Source of the DNA: Sipunculus nudus
Lineage: Eukaryota; Annelida; Sipuncula; Golfingiida; Sipunculidae
NCBI GenBank assembly: GCA_026874595.1
Contig: CM049307.1
Location: 81,010,643 to 81,074,642, forward strand
Reading direction: 5' to 3'
Length of the DNA stretch: 64,000 nt
The notes under the pieces are model-generated. The model saw nothing but the letters and a program-made list of their open reading frames with translations, had not been told where the DNA came from and did not search any database. Shown piece after piece: positions 11,136 through 24,400 of the stretch. Both the position numbers and the translations under genes were made by a program. Numbering within the stretch: position 1 is the stretch's first letter; each line of letters opens with the position of its first letter.

Positions 11136-14005
11136 CAGCTTAGTTTCGCAGTGCAGTCGAAGGTCGGGGTACGCATGTATAATAAGAATGTACCTGTTGT
11201 GTACTGGTATTTATACATATGTTACGTATTCACTGTCACACATCATTTGGAATTGTTTGAATAAATCTCCACCGGCAGGCCTGCAGGCTAAGACTTGCAG
11301 TGAAATGGTCAAAATGTTGTCACTTTTATAGCAAAAGGTCGCTTAGGTGAATGACTATTGTGATGCAAGATTACCATAATATCCTTAATCAAATAAATCA
11401 CAACATGCAGTACTCAATAGGATACACTTTTATTATGATTAGTCCAACATTTGTAATAAATCCTTCCTTGGTACAAGAGATATACCTGTCTTAATAGTGC
11501 CGAATTTAACCACCAGGTAAAAGCACTGATATGTATACTTTCTCTAGGTATCTGGCAAATAAATACAGTTTACAGAGTACCGGAAATTCTGATTATCAGA
11601 CTATTTAATAAAAAAAAGTTATGCTTCAGAGATAACAAATCCATAACTTTACTGAGATATCTTGTGCACAAACGAACAAACAGAGACCCGGCATAGTAGA
11701 CAAATATATTAGTTGGATGGCAAAAATTGTACTGACATAGAGGTTGCATATATGACTAAGAATATGAACTTATCTAACGTGTTCGCACTGATATAAGAAA
11801 AAGTTCTGAATACCGAATATATATAGTCTTTCCTGCCATCGGGTATCCACAGATATGCAGATATGTAATTTTTATATATTCTAGCACATTAGATTTTTTT
11901 TTTTTTTGGGGGGGGGGGGCGTTTGTTTTATTTCTCTTCTCGCTATTGATTCATTCTGTCTTAAAAGCCTAAGTTCAGGTGATATACATATGGTAGGCGG
12001 GGCTTAATTTTTCCTGTATGTTAGTTATGAACTCTGAGTGAATATAGGAAGCATTTAACCCAGTGAAGCCGAAACGATGTATGGTCAAACTCAATGCGTG
12101 ATAATTGTAAGAATGTTTTCAGTAAACCAGACAGTGTTTTATTGTGAATCTTTACATCTAGTATACTCATATAACCCTGTGTCGACAGTTGAAATGTCAT
12201 TCAAATCTCATCCACATTTAGTTTTCTTTTCTTTTTTTTTTTACCATTTTTAATTTATAGAATGGCATGAACTCTCCAGGCTTTGTTCCAGTTTGTTTTC
12301 GTTAATTTATGCATTCTCTCGCTAACACATAAAAAGAGTTATATATAAAGTTCATCGGCTCCATCTGGCGGAGAACCTGTAAACATATAACAGTAGCTTG
12401 TTTAAGTTTCCGGAAGTAAGATGTACTAGTTTTGTTTTTTTTTTTTTGGCAAATGGTCTTCGAGAGCGGACGTACAGCCAGTGTTAAAAAAAGCATTTTT
12501 ATGAAATAAATAAACTTAGAATGGCGCCATGCAGTTGAGCTCATATCTACCCCAACTCTAAAGTCTTTATTGGGAATTACACATGTAACTTTTGTCTTTA
12601 TTTTCCTTTACCACCTTTCTGACAAACCATGAAGTTTTTTTTAATTGCTTTAGTTTTGCGTAATCCTGCTAACATGTAGATAAACAAAAAAACATACATC
12701 GCTGGAAACTCAATATTGCAAGTCACGTAGATTAGCGAAGTACTTTTTCCTGCAAGTTAAGCAGTAACAATTGTGTTATTATCATCTTGTCCCCTGATCA
12801 TATGAATTTTTATCGAAAATATGTTTTTAAGAGGAAATAAATAATAGATTGCTTCTTGCATTGATTTCTGAGACAGAAATACCTGCCTTAACCGTCAGCT
12901 TTTCAAGAATAACTACAGAGCCTCTAACTTTTTGGTAACGCCATGCCGGAGCGTTCGTACTGATTTCAGTTCGTGGATTTCCCTGTTTCTGCATATACAT
13001 ATTGCAGCTTCGAAGTGTGTTGAGTTTTAATTGTCTCCGAGCAGATACAGGTAGCCGCTGAAATGTGATTGCCTTATTTGATTTTCATGCGTACTCTGGT
13101 TCCCACTGTATCCTCGGCCAAGCGGGATCTGGCCAGTGCTTTTAAAGTGATTGTGGAACCAGTCTGTTTTTCATGACATCACGCACGCAGATACCTGCTC
13201 TCATATTAATTCACTCACTGTAAGCCCATTGATCAAACTGCATTCAACCTACCCACAAACACACCAGGGGGAAACTCAGGTCAAAATATGTTCGAAACTA
13301 AACATAACGGGGAGATCTCATAATACCGCCAAAACTAAAAATTCAATCATTCAGAATTCTTTCATAACTTAATATTTTATGTCGACTTAATCGGAAAATG
13401 TCATTGAAGGCAATGAAGAAAGTATGAAGACATACTGCACACACCCACAAGACGTGGGCATTTACATAATTGTTATTATTTTTAATTATTCAATTTATAT
13501 ATTTACAAAACTTACCATATTATTCTGTTCCCGTATATGGATTAGTTTTTAATTATTTATTTCTTTTCTAAATTCTCATCTGAGTATACACAGCCTAACT
13601 TTATGAGAATAGCGGTGACGTCGCAGCAAGATACATGTAATTGGCAGTTGAAGTACAGTTTTCTGTATGACTGTCGGCAGGACTCGAAGTAGGCCCTTTC
13701 ACTCCACATCGTACTGAGTCGTTCATGCATGGCTGGGATGATAAGGTAGAAAATGAAATAAACTTTAGATAAAAAGAAAAGTCAATTTGTGCAGTACATT
13801 ATTTATTATTCACAAATATAGAAAATATCACAGGTGTTGCAAATGTATACAGATGTAACAAAGGCAGGTATTGATGTTCTTGAAAGTATCCAGTATTAAG
13901 ACAATTCTTGTTCCGACATAGTTTGTTTAAATGGTTTCAACAGTGTAGCTTTCGTCCGCCATATACTTAAGGATTTTTGAGTTGTCTCTCAAACTATTTT
14001 AACAA

Positions 14006-14041
<36 letters not shown>

Positions 14042-14105
14042 TTTTATAATTGTTATAATTATTATAATTATAATTATTATTATTATTATTATTATTATTA
14101 TCATT
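14006..14105. repeat. (ATT)n microsatellite
   Basis: Trinucleotide tract interrupted by a TTATAATTATAA segment. Confidence 0.95.
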
Positions 14106-14598
14106 TATTATTTTTTACTTTTAAAACACTTATAAAACTTCTCGCGTACTATATGTCGAAAGATTATTCAGGTATAGGTTATACCCAAAATAGTGTTGAA
14201 TGACATCAACCGATGGTCTATTCCGTAAACATGTCCAGCACTGAGTTCATCCATAGTGGCTTGTCTTTAACGTGTTTTCGTACTGAGTTACAAGTAAAAA
14301 TAGTTTTATTGTAAATGTGTATAGAACTATTTTCTAAATTTCATTTCAGAATACGTGCATGGAATTACAATATTGCTGTGCGCTAAATACATGAATTCAT
14401 TACAGTTACCCCTAATTTTACCACCAGAGTGAAGATTGTGATATATGTTCTATTGCATAGGATGGATTATGTATGTAATGTAAATTATAAAATGTCTTTC
14501 AGTGATTTTATGTGGAGTATATTGATCACTAGTCCATTCTCCTAAATTATCTTCTCAACGAATCTTTTGGCTAAATACAGGTTTAAAAATCATAGATC

Positions 14599-14604
14599 TT
14601 TATT
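14599..14604 (-). terminator. Possible poly(A) signal of the kringle gene
   Basis: AATAAA on the minus strand about 580 bp beyond the stop codon. It is a candidate only, because AT-rich DNA contains this hexamer by chance. Confidence 0.25.
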
Positions 14605-14659
14605 ATAAATGTTGTGACGTCACATGTTTGCATTAAAATATTTGAACATTACAGTATAT

Positions 14660-15085
14660 TTTCCAGTGACGTCATAGCATAGACTGATGTTGTAAATACT
14701 CAACATGAACGCATGGATTTGTACTGCTAGTATTTAACATCATTTAATGAATTGCTGTAACATCATTGCACGGACTGATGTTGTAAATATTCAAAATCAC
14801 TTCATGGACCGAAGTTGTAAATACGTGTATTCAGTATCATTGAATGGATTGATATTGTAAGGATCCAACATCAATGAAGCAGTTGTTTTAACTATTCAAC
14901 ACAATTGCATGGACTGGTGTTGTTTGTATAGGAAACATAATTGAATGAACTGATGTTATAAATATTCAATATCACTGAATCATTTGTTGCAAATATTCAA
15001 TATTATTGCATGGAATGATAATGCTAATATAAATCAACATACATTGAATTATATTGCAAGTGTTCAACATCATCATATTATGAAT
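14660..15085 (-). repeat. Degenerate ~45-50 bp minisatellite just past the kringle gene stop
   Basis: About nine imperfect units resembling ATTCAACATCATTGCATGG followed by ACTGATGTTGTAAAT. Most units pair CAACATCA with TGATGTTG, so each could fold as a small hairpin. It starts about 100 bp beyond the stop of the kringle gene and is probably in its 3' UTR. Confidence 0.7.
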
Positions 15086-15186
15086 GCAGTGGATATTGTG
15101 AACTGATTCTCTATTGCCCTCAACAGATAGTATGGCCAATCACCAGTCATTCTTTTAATGTGCAGATACCGGTCTATGGTGAAGTC

Positions 15187-15428
15187 CTATGGTGCGCCTG
15201 CGCCCGACATTGTCACTTCCTTCGTGCTGTTGTTAAAGTAGAGTGGATTATCCATAGTGTCCATTTGTGAGTCCTTCTCTTTCGACTTTGTACGGCGAAT
15301 ATACCTGATCACGAAGGCAGCGACAATGGTCCCAAACACCAGAGCACCGACGATACCGATTCCAATGTAGGCCCCGGTCGATAAACCAGTGAGACCCGCG
15401 GAGACCGCCCCCTCACAATCGTTGCATA
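15187..15428 (-). CDS. Kringle gene exon 10: transmembrane helix and NPLY tail
   Basis: Final coding exon, acceptor TCCCTCAG, stop TAG. It encodes a CNDC pair, then the hydrophobic helix AYIGIGIVGALVFGTIVAAF, a basic stop-transfer RYIRRTKSKEK, and a tail with DNPLYFNNS. NPLY fits the NPxY consensus for PTB and clathrin-adaptor binding. With the signal peptide this sets a type I topology. Confidence 0.9.
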
Positions 15429-18400
15429 CTGAGGGAAAATACGTATATCTGTATAATAACTGAAGGTGGTGGTTCTAAGTTATCACGAAACTGCACTATG
15501 GCCACGCCTCTAGAATATCCTAAAGTCTTTGTGTTTAAGTGTCAGGAACGATTCTAATTGTCTCCTAAGGGAGGGAGTTTTCTATGTTTGCCCTATAAGT
15601 CATGAGACATTTGACATTATTTCGCGAATGGTCTATCGTAGTGCTATCTATCAGGAACTACCCGAATCATATGGAAAGTCAAAGCCGCATTGGCCTGTTC
15701 CAACGCAGAATTGCCTCTAAGCAGAAGCAAACCCGTCTCCAGAGTGTTACCTTTGAACATTTGGTAAATGTATTGGAGATATAAAGAGGGTAAGAATTTG
15801 TTCAAAATAAATACTTAATCTAAAGAGTAGACTGTAAAGGGAATTAATAAAAACAACCGATTTCTGTTGATTTTCTAATAAAAATATACAATGGAAATGT
15901 GTAATGAAGTAATATGGGAATGTAATGATATATTTATATTTACCAGAAATGTAGATATTATACTTATTTTCCATGTGAAATAACATTTAAATGCACCAAA
16001 GAATAAGATCAAACGTTCACCCATGGTTAGCATTGAGAGGCGTCAACCAGAGGCGTCCCTTGTAAATACTACTTCATGACTCCAGTTACATATTTATCCT
16101 TAAAGCTATCATTTCCCCAAAGAAATTGTTTCAACAAGAAAGATTTCCTTTTCAAATTATCCTATATGCATGAATCGCAATTTCCGTGACCAACTCATAT
16201 TTTTAAATGAAATTAAACTTTGAGTAATCCTGCAAAAACTAGTCCGTTTCATCCCCTCATGTCCGCCTGTTTTTTTTTTTTTTTTTGCTATGAAAATTCT
16301 TTTTAGTTACATTTCACGGGAAACAATTCTATTGTAGAATATAGGATTAAATAACCTAATTTTCACCAAAATAAATAAATACCTACCTTACACCTTATTT
16401 ACGAAACAGAATTATTTGGAAATATGAGAAATCAGTCTACATTTTACAACATATCTGACCACTTATGGCGGTCAAGGTCATTGCATGGTCACATGCAAAA
16501 ACAGCCTCAATTGACAGCTGCTGATTGGATGATGTCATGTAAACACTCTAAAAAATATAACCAGCTAAAACAAAGATGGCTACTCATATGGCGACACATC
16601 ATATCTGCCAGATCATTGTGAAGCGACTGAAAATTGTGAAACATAAATTTGGGATTTATTGTACTATTCTTAATTGGCATATTAGGTTGTCACTTTCATA
16701 TGTAGTTTCCTAGGAAATTATTGAAAAATATAAACTTATAAGAAAATTATCTTAAAAAAACAGGTGGAAAGCAGGTGGTGAAACGGACTAAGGTTGCATT
16801 ACAGAGGTAATTGCAGTTACTTATACATTTACACGTCGGAAATAGTTTCGCGCTTCTCGTTGACGATGGATTCTTAATTTTAAAAATTCAAAGACAGATT
16901 CAAAGACCCACAGCATAGAAAGACAAAAAAGGCTCTCTTGCGGTGAACAGCTCTTTTGAATTAAACGTACATACTTTATAAATTGGCCGAGCTTCATTGA
17001 TCGCGGGGCTATTGCATAAATCTAGTGCTGAAATTGACAATGAAACCGACAAGCACCGACAATGAACTCGCACCGGTAACAAAACATTGTGAAGTCATAG
17101 AGCCCCAGCCGGCTGTGATATCATACCATTTTACATTTATTTAATTGTTTTTATCCATTGCCAGTGGGCTAGAACATGTTCGGTCCATAAAAAATATATT
17201 GTTTTTAATCGTGTATTGCCGCTATATTGGCCTTAATAAAATAATTAAAAGTATATAAATATAAACTATGCTGATGAAACAGCTGTTACTTTCAATCCTT
17301 GGCAATATGAGGACAATAGACTTTTTTTTGTTTCTTCGATATCTGTGTTTGATTCACACTGACCAGTTTATCGTCAGAATGCTTTAAATATATAGAAAGT
17401 ACTAACGGACTACTTACTTTACACATTTCATCTGAACATCCAGACCAGGGAACAAAATTCAAGGTTTGCAGAGAGCAGAAGATTTTACAGTGGCGACACA
17501 GGTAGATACCAATGTTCAAGTGGCTCGGGGTGTTGATGGTTGATATATACAGCAAGATTAGCCGGTTGTATACGAAAGACAACGCAGGCGCGGATAGTGA
17601 AATACCTGGGACTTGGTTTTGTACAGAAGCGCCAAGGCGCCATTGCAAATTTTCACGTGATAACAAACGAAACCTGGTCACTAGCGTTCTTTTGTAAATA
17701 AAGAAGTGTTTGGCAACAGCCAGAATTATCTTCATTGAAATCTTATTGGCTAAAGAATGCTCTTTAAAACATAAAATAGACAATTCAACCTCTACTTTCA
17801 GACCTGTTGTAATTTTTTCTGTATATCCATTAAATTTAGCAGATAAATTTCGAAGTGACTATTACTTAACCCTCGAGGGCGCGTGGTTTTACGTTTTACT
17901 ATGAACAAATTATATCCTGGAATGCTTATGCTACTTAATGCGTATACTTAAATAACACTAAAATAATAGTGGCTGTAGAGAAATCACGGAGATACCGAAT
18001 GTTTATGGGACCAAGGTTGTAATATTGATACATGGGATAAATAGACAGTTTTTTTCTGGAAATACAACACAGGCGCCGGGAGTAAAACGAGCAAGAAACT
18101 TCCAACATGAAAGAACACAGTGGCGCCAGCACATATTTTAACTTCTGGAATATCTGCGACTCTTACATAACGTAAAATATAACAAAACTTCACGTGTTGA
18201 GTACTACAATGTTACCGACGTTAATTATCGTTTACTGATAGTGTATGGAGGCAATGAACACTTGTACCATGTATTTACACAGACATGTACTTAAGCGCAG
18301 AAGAAAAACAGTATATCTTGGGACCCGGGAGCTGTCAGCGCACAGGGAATTTCCTTTAACTTCATTGTAAAATGACGTTTATTAATGTTAGAGAACTGGC

Positions 18401-21400
18401 ATATTACCAGACTGCTGCGTTATTAATTTCTCTGCCCTGTTTATTGTAACTGAAGAATATTTGGGGAAAATATGATAAACGAAACCACATTTTTCATACT
18501 AGACAGTCTTTATCTTCCTTATATGAGGAGGAAAGTTTTCATCTGAAGACGTGATTCAGAATACAAATCAATTTGCAAAATAAAATTGCATTGACGTTTT
18601 TCAATATATAACATTTAATTCGATAAGCTTTTTTTATGTAAAGTTATACTACAGACATTGAAGTCTACAAAAACCTGGTTAGCAAAGATAATAACCAAAA
18701 GTAAGAAAATTCAAACCTGTTGTCAACTCCGACTTGGTTGATCTTCCAGGGTCACTTCCGGCGCGTGGCGTCATGCTTTGCGAAGGTGACGTCACGTTAT
18801 CAGCTGTCTTTTCCCCGGGGCTGCTGTGATGTGACCTTGTGGTCGATTCTGGTGTATGTGTTGTGGACCTGCTTGTTAACGGAAGTGAACCGGGGCTACC
18901 TGGAAGAATTATTTCTACATTATCAATCAAAGACACTCGGATTTTAATTAGGTATATGGTCGCCCTGTAAAAATATTTTAATTCTGTCACTAGATACTGT
19001 AGTCCATGCCAATTTACCATAAGTGTAAAAATAAAACACCTATGAACTAGATTATTCATATATGTGTGAAATATCTTTCAGATCGTTCAATATCATTCTG
19101 AACTGATAAGCCCAACAGAAAGCGTATATGTAAATGTGCGTGTATACCTTAAAAATCACCAGAGGAGCAATTTTCACGAAAAGTGACTGCGTGATCTCTT
19201 GGCTAAATTACGTCAAACCAGCGGGGTGGCACTCAGACTGGGTTTATTTTTGCATGCTGTATCCAAGCAATTATACGCTCGGTTTGAAGCGATATTTTAC
19301 GCATATAGCCACAAACGCATACTTAATCAAAAGTTTTAAGCTTAGCCCTTTAAAAACAGTGCATACACAATCACCAATTGCATACACAAAGACAGATTTT
19401 TACTAGCCATATTTTCGACAAAACATGTAAACTAATCGTAACAAATGTTCGGGTCCGCTACATTTATAAAGAAAGATCATTTTTACTGCTACCTCAATGA
19501 AAATTGTAAAATTGTCTTTCTTTGGTCCAATGTTGGAATCTGTTTCAGTAACAAAACATCTTTTATTATTCCAAGTCCGTGGCAGCCACGATTTTACAGG
19601 CCTTGATTTATAAAAAAAATGACCAATGCAATTTAACCAATCAGATGACTCGCTATACGTTGCTGCCGGAGCACACCTGGTGCTAGTTCTCAAACAAACG
19701 ATTAGCATTTCAAGTAGGACATCGACAATTTGACCAGTCAAATAAAAGCCATATAAACCGTTCCCGTTTCTAGGGCATGTGTTCTTGTTCAGACGGCGTG
19801 TGAGGTTTGTATTGTTTGAATATTGTTCTTTGATTTGATTGGCAGCTTTCATTTCGACCCGAAAACTTGCGGCTTGTTCCCACTTCAGAGCGGGTGGCTG
19901 AATCAAGGTCTGTGAAAGCGTAGGTGGTATGAAGATAAACAAATTGTTCGCGGAGCACAAATTCTAAGGGTTACTGGTGTTCTGAGAAAATTTATTCGGA
20001 CTTACTACTACTGACACCTGGCGACGAGGAACCCGGTGTAGAGGTAGGTGTGGTCGGAGGCACAACCGGCGTGCTTGGTGACGGCGTTGCTAGAATCAAA
20101 CAGGAGATGGTTCAGTAAGCGCCTGTATACGCCCATCACAGTTTGTAAGATATTTTTTAAATCTTTTAACGTTTTGGTAATTTTGTAGATATAAAGGTAT
20201 GACTAAGCTGTGGTGAGATTTAAAGATTTATTGTTACATGCATGCCGTCTCTCCTGTCCTTTCATTTCATTAATTCATTCATTTAACATGTAACGAAAGA
20301 GATTATGTAGAAATATTAAATACTTCCCAAAGCGAACTCAGTCATTTTATCCATGGCTCATAAAGCTATTCCCCTTTATATGTTTTTCATGTTGTCCCTT
20401 TTTATATTTACGTTTAAATAGCTTCATATGGTTATGGAAATATAATTTTTAAAATTTACTTTAAAACCTAACAATACATCTATCATCTCTGGCAGCCACG
20501 CCTTTACAGGCCTTGATTCATAAAAATGACCAATGCAATTTAACCAATCAGATGACTCGCTATACGTTGCTGCCGGAGCACACCTGGTGCTAGTTCTTAA
20601 ACAAACGATTAGCAATACATGTAGGACATCGAGAATTTGACCAGTCAAATAAAAGCCATATAAACCGTTCCTGTTTCTGGGGCATGTGTTCTTGTTCAGA
20701 CGGCGTGTGAGGTTTGTATTGTTTGAATATTGTTCTTTGATTTGATTGGCAGCTTTCATTTCGACCCGAAAACTTGCGGCTTGTTCCCACTTCAGAGCGG
20801 GTGGCTGAATCAAGGTCTGTGAAAGCGTAGGTGGTATGAAGATAAACAAATTGTTCTCGGAGCACAAATTCTAAGGGTTACTGGTGTTCTGAGAAAATTT
20901 ATTCGGACTTACTACTACTGACACCTGGCGACGAGGAACCCGGTGTAGAGGTAGGTGTGGTCGGAGGCACAACCGGCGTGCTTGGTGACGGCGTTGCTAG
21001 AATCAAACAGGAGATGGTTCAGTAAGTACCTGTATACGACCATCACAGTTTGTAAGATATTTTTTAAATCTTTTAACGTTTTGGTAATTTTGTAGATATA
21101 AAGGTATTACTAAGTTGTGGTGAGATTTAAAGATTTATTGTTACATGCATGCCGTCTCTCCTGTCCTTTCATTTCATTAATTCATTCATTTAACATGTAA
21201 CGAAAGAGATTATGTAGAAATATTAAATACTTCCCAAAGCGAACTCAGTCATTTTATCCATGGCTCATGCAGTTATTCCCCATTATATGTTTCCCATGTT
21301 GACCCTTTTTATATTTACATTTAAAAAGCTTCATATGGTTATGGGAATATAATTTTTTAAATTTTCTTTAAAAACCTAACAATACCATACCATCTGTGGC

Positions 21401-24400
21401 AGCCACGCCTTTACAGGCCTTGATTCATAACAAATGAGCAATGCAATTTAACCAATCAGATGACTCGCTATACGCTGCTGTCGGAGCACGCCTGGTGCTA
21501 GTTCTGCACCTAACGTTTAGCATTGCAGGTAGGGAATTGAGGATTTTACCAGTCAAATAAAAGCCATATAAACCGTTTTCGTTTCTTGTGCATGTGTTCT
21601 TGTTTAGACGGCGTGTGAGGATTGTGTTGGTTGAATATTGTTCTTTAATTTGATTGGCAGCTTTAGTTTCCACCCGAACACTTGTGGCTTGTTCATAAAT
21701 CAATCAGAGCGGCTTGCTGAATCAAGGTCTGTGAAAGAGAAGCTTTCTCAAACTTGGTAGTATAAAGATAAACAAATTGTTCTCGGAGCACAAATTCTTA
21801 GTGTTACTGGTGTTCTGAGAAAACTTAGTCGGACTTACTACTAATGGCACCTTGCGACGAGGAACCCGGTGTTGAGGTAGGTGTGGTTGGAGGCACAACC
21901 GGCGTGCTTGGTGATGGTGTTGCTAGAACGATACAGAAGATGGGTCAGCAAGCGCCTGTACACGACCATTGCAGTTTGTAAGAGATCATTAAAATTATTC
22001 TAACATTTCGGTAATTTTTATAGGGAAAAAGGGACCAGGAAGCTTTAGAGAGATTTACAGATTTATTGTTACATGCATGCCGTATCCCTTGTCCTATCGT
22101 TTCATTCATTCATTCATTCGTTCGTTCATTCATTAATTTATCATGTAACGAGAGAGGTTATGTAGAAATATTAAATAATTTACAAAGTGTACTCAGTCAT
22201 TTTGTCCATGAATAACGCAGTTATTCGCTATTATACGCTTCCCATGTTGACCCTATCTATATTTACGTTTAAAGTGCTTCATATGGTTATAGCAATACAA
22301 TATTAAAAATTTTCTTTAGAAACTTTAATAACCTTGTTCAGGCTTTCATGATACAAGCCAAAAGGAATGAACATCATTTGGGTTTAGATCCTTCAAACTT
22401 AGCAAACAAGGGCCAAAATACTTTATGTCCCAAAAAGCCTCTACTCAGAACATGTCTTCATCCCGAAAACCTGTATTTTCCGTTGTTTTAAATACACTTT
22501 ATAAATAATGAAAACAGGAAATAATTTTTGCTTTATACTTACTCTGGCCTTGTGGAGTTACTGAAGATGACGTAATGATTGCCGATGACGTCATACTTGG
22601 CGTAGCGGTGGTTGTTGTCGCAGCTGCTGTCGTTGTGTTCGGCAACTGAGGTGGAACAAAATCTGAAAGTAACACATGTAAATAAAATAAAATATGATAT
22701 ATGTAAACTCAAGGGACAATGTACGTTTAACATTTTTTTCTTGCGGGTATGAATAAAAACCAAAAGACATATATATTTGGAGATAGTTTGCACATGAAAC
22801 TGTTCAATCGCACAGGTACCGTTCCTCCTATATACTCGCTTAGCAATGCTTCGGACCTTAACACCTAGCAACAGCTCTAAGATAAAAAAATTCTATCAGT
22901 CCAGAAATATCAAATGGTCACTGAGAATTTCCATAGATATTGTGCCAACTTAATGAGAAAGATTATATTGCAGGTTTCTTGAATTTGATACTTTTCCGAA
23001 AAAGAAAGTCTGATTTACTACAGGAAATTGCTTAATTTTAATATATGTATATATATCTCCATTGCCTCGGTGGACAAGATGAGAGTAACCTTCTCTGGGC
23101 AGTATGGTTAAAAGAAAATGGCGGTTTAGCCTGTTTGATACTTCGTCCCAGCATGGAGACTGATTTCCTCCGCGCTCCGTGTGGTGTCCAATATCACATA
23201 CTGTGGATGGCTTCATATTCGCGTGGTTATTTTTCGCGTTTTTCACATTTTCCTTGTTTCGCGAGGATTCCATTTTCGCGACCTTGGTATGCGGAAACTT
23301 ACACATAGTGCATACATATCCATTATCAGATTGATTATTTAATATGCGCGCTTCATCATAACAATTTTCGAGATGATTTTCTTTCGCTAATATCGCGAAT
23401 TTTAAACATTCGCGAATAAAGAGCAAACCACAGTATACACCCATAGAGTGTTGGTGCTGAAACTGCTGCATCAGTTTGAGTTCCTACGAAACATATTCCC
23501 TGGTCCCTTTAACGCTTGTGTGGGGGTAAGACAGGGCTGTGAACGTATGTGGCTGATGTTTTCCTCAGATTGCTAAAAATTATACCGTGACCCAGTATCG
23601 TTAAAACTACCGAAAAAACACAAGAATCACGAAACAGGCTCATTGGTGAGGCTAGTATACATGGGGGTATACATGGGTATACATGGGGGCCCGATCGTAA
23701 CTGCACACTTCGTAAAAGATTTTGCAAAAGTTTGACCCAGATTCGTTTTAACAACATACATTACAGGAGTTTTAGAGTGCAAGTCGTAAAGAGTTATGAT
23801 CCGACATATCATACCACACTAACAAGACGTGTTAGAATTTATTGCAAAGCGTGTAAAAGTAGTAGAGAAGCGGATCCGGGGGTCCGGAACCGTTTTTCAG
23901 CCACCGCAACCTTTTAAAGGGTTTCAGATCAAATTTTGCGGCCTGGAACCCCCCCCCCCCCCCTTATTTAAGGTTTTGTTATTAGTCCTACTGGGCTGGA
24001 TCCCTCCTTTTCCTAAATCCTGTATCTGCCCCTGTAGTCGTCCCACCAAACGGCGCAATCGTTTTTTTTTTTGGGGGGGGGGGGGATTTTAATCAGAAAT
24101 GCTAATACTTCTGTTCATTTTGCCTACATAACATTATGAGCACGTTGGAAACAAAAAGTGAAAAATTTGATTCATAGTTGATTTGACTTGACTTTGTATA
24201 TAAATATCCGAAAATAGGTGGAAGCTCCTTGGTAGGACGGAATACAATCTCAGCATTATGTCAGCTACAAAAATACCAAGACTTAAACCGACACTTACAA
24301 CAATACTGTACGTCGCAAAGGTCCCACTCGACATCAGGATCTGTCGTGTAGCACCAAGTGCCGTCAGGGTCCACGTCGTCAGGGTTTCGGCAGTAGTTCT

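Larger units (their letters stand above)
11136..14640. other. Intergenic region, no gene recognised
   Basis: It holds poly-T/poly-G at about 11896-11920, poly-T tracts near 12231-12242 and 12434-12447, and the (ATT)n block at 14006-14105. The longest open frames (about 60-80 codons) show no domain or splice support. The distal part of the kringle gene 3' UTR may lie in its right-hand end. Confidence 0.5.

Noticed and set aside
10966-11331. 121-codon plus-strand open frame over the CpG-rich patch
   Set aside because: It has no protein family features and spans what looks like promoter DNA and a donor site. The patch itself is reported instead.
14660-15085. Regular short repeats considered as a CRISPR array
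   Set aside because: The units are diverged, have no unique spacers and lie in a eukaryotic gene. It is a minisatellite.
17292-17783. 163-codon minus-strand open frame in the last kringle intron, with a GTAAGT near its end
   Set aside because: The donor is phase 0 whereas all neighbours need phase 1, no domain is visible and no matching acceptor was found. Kept as intron.
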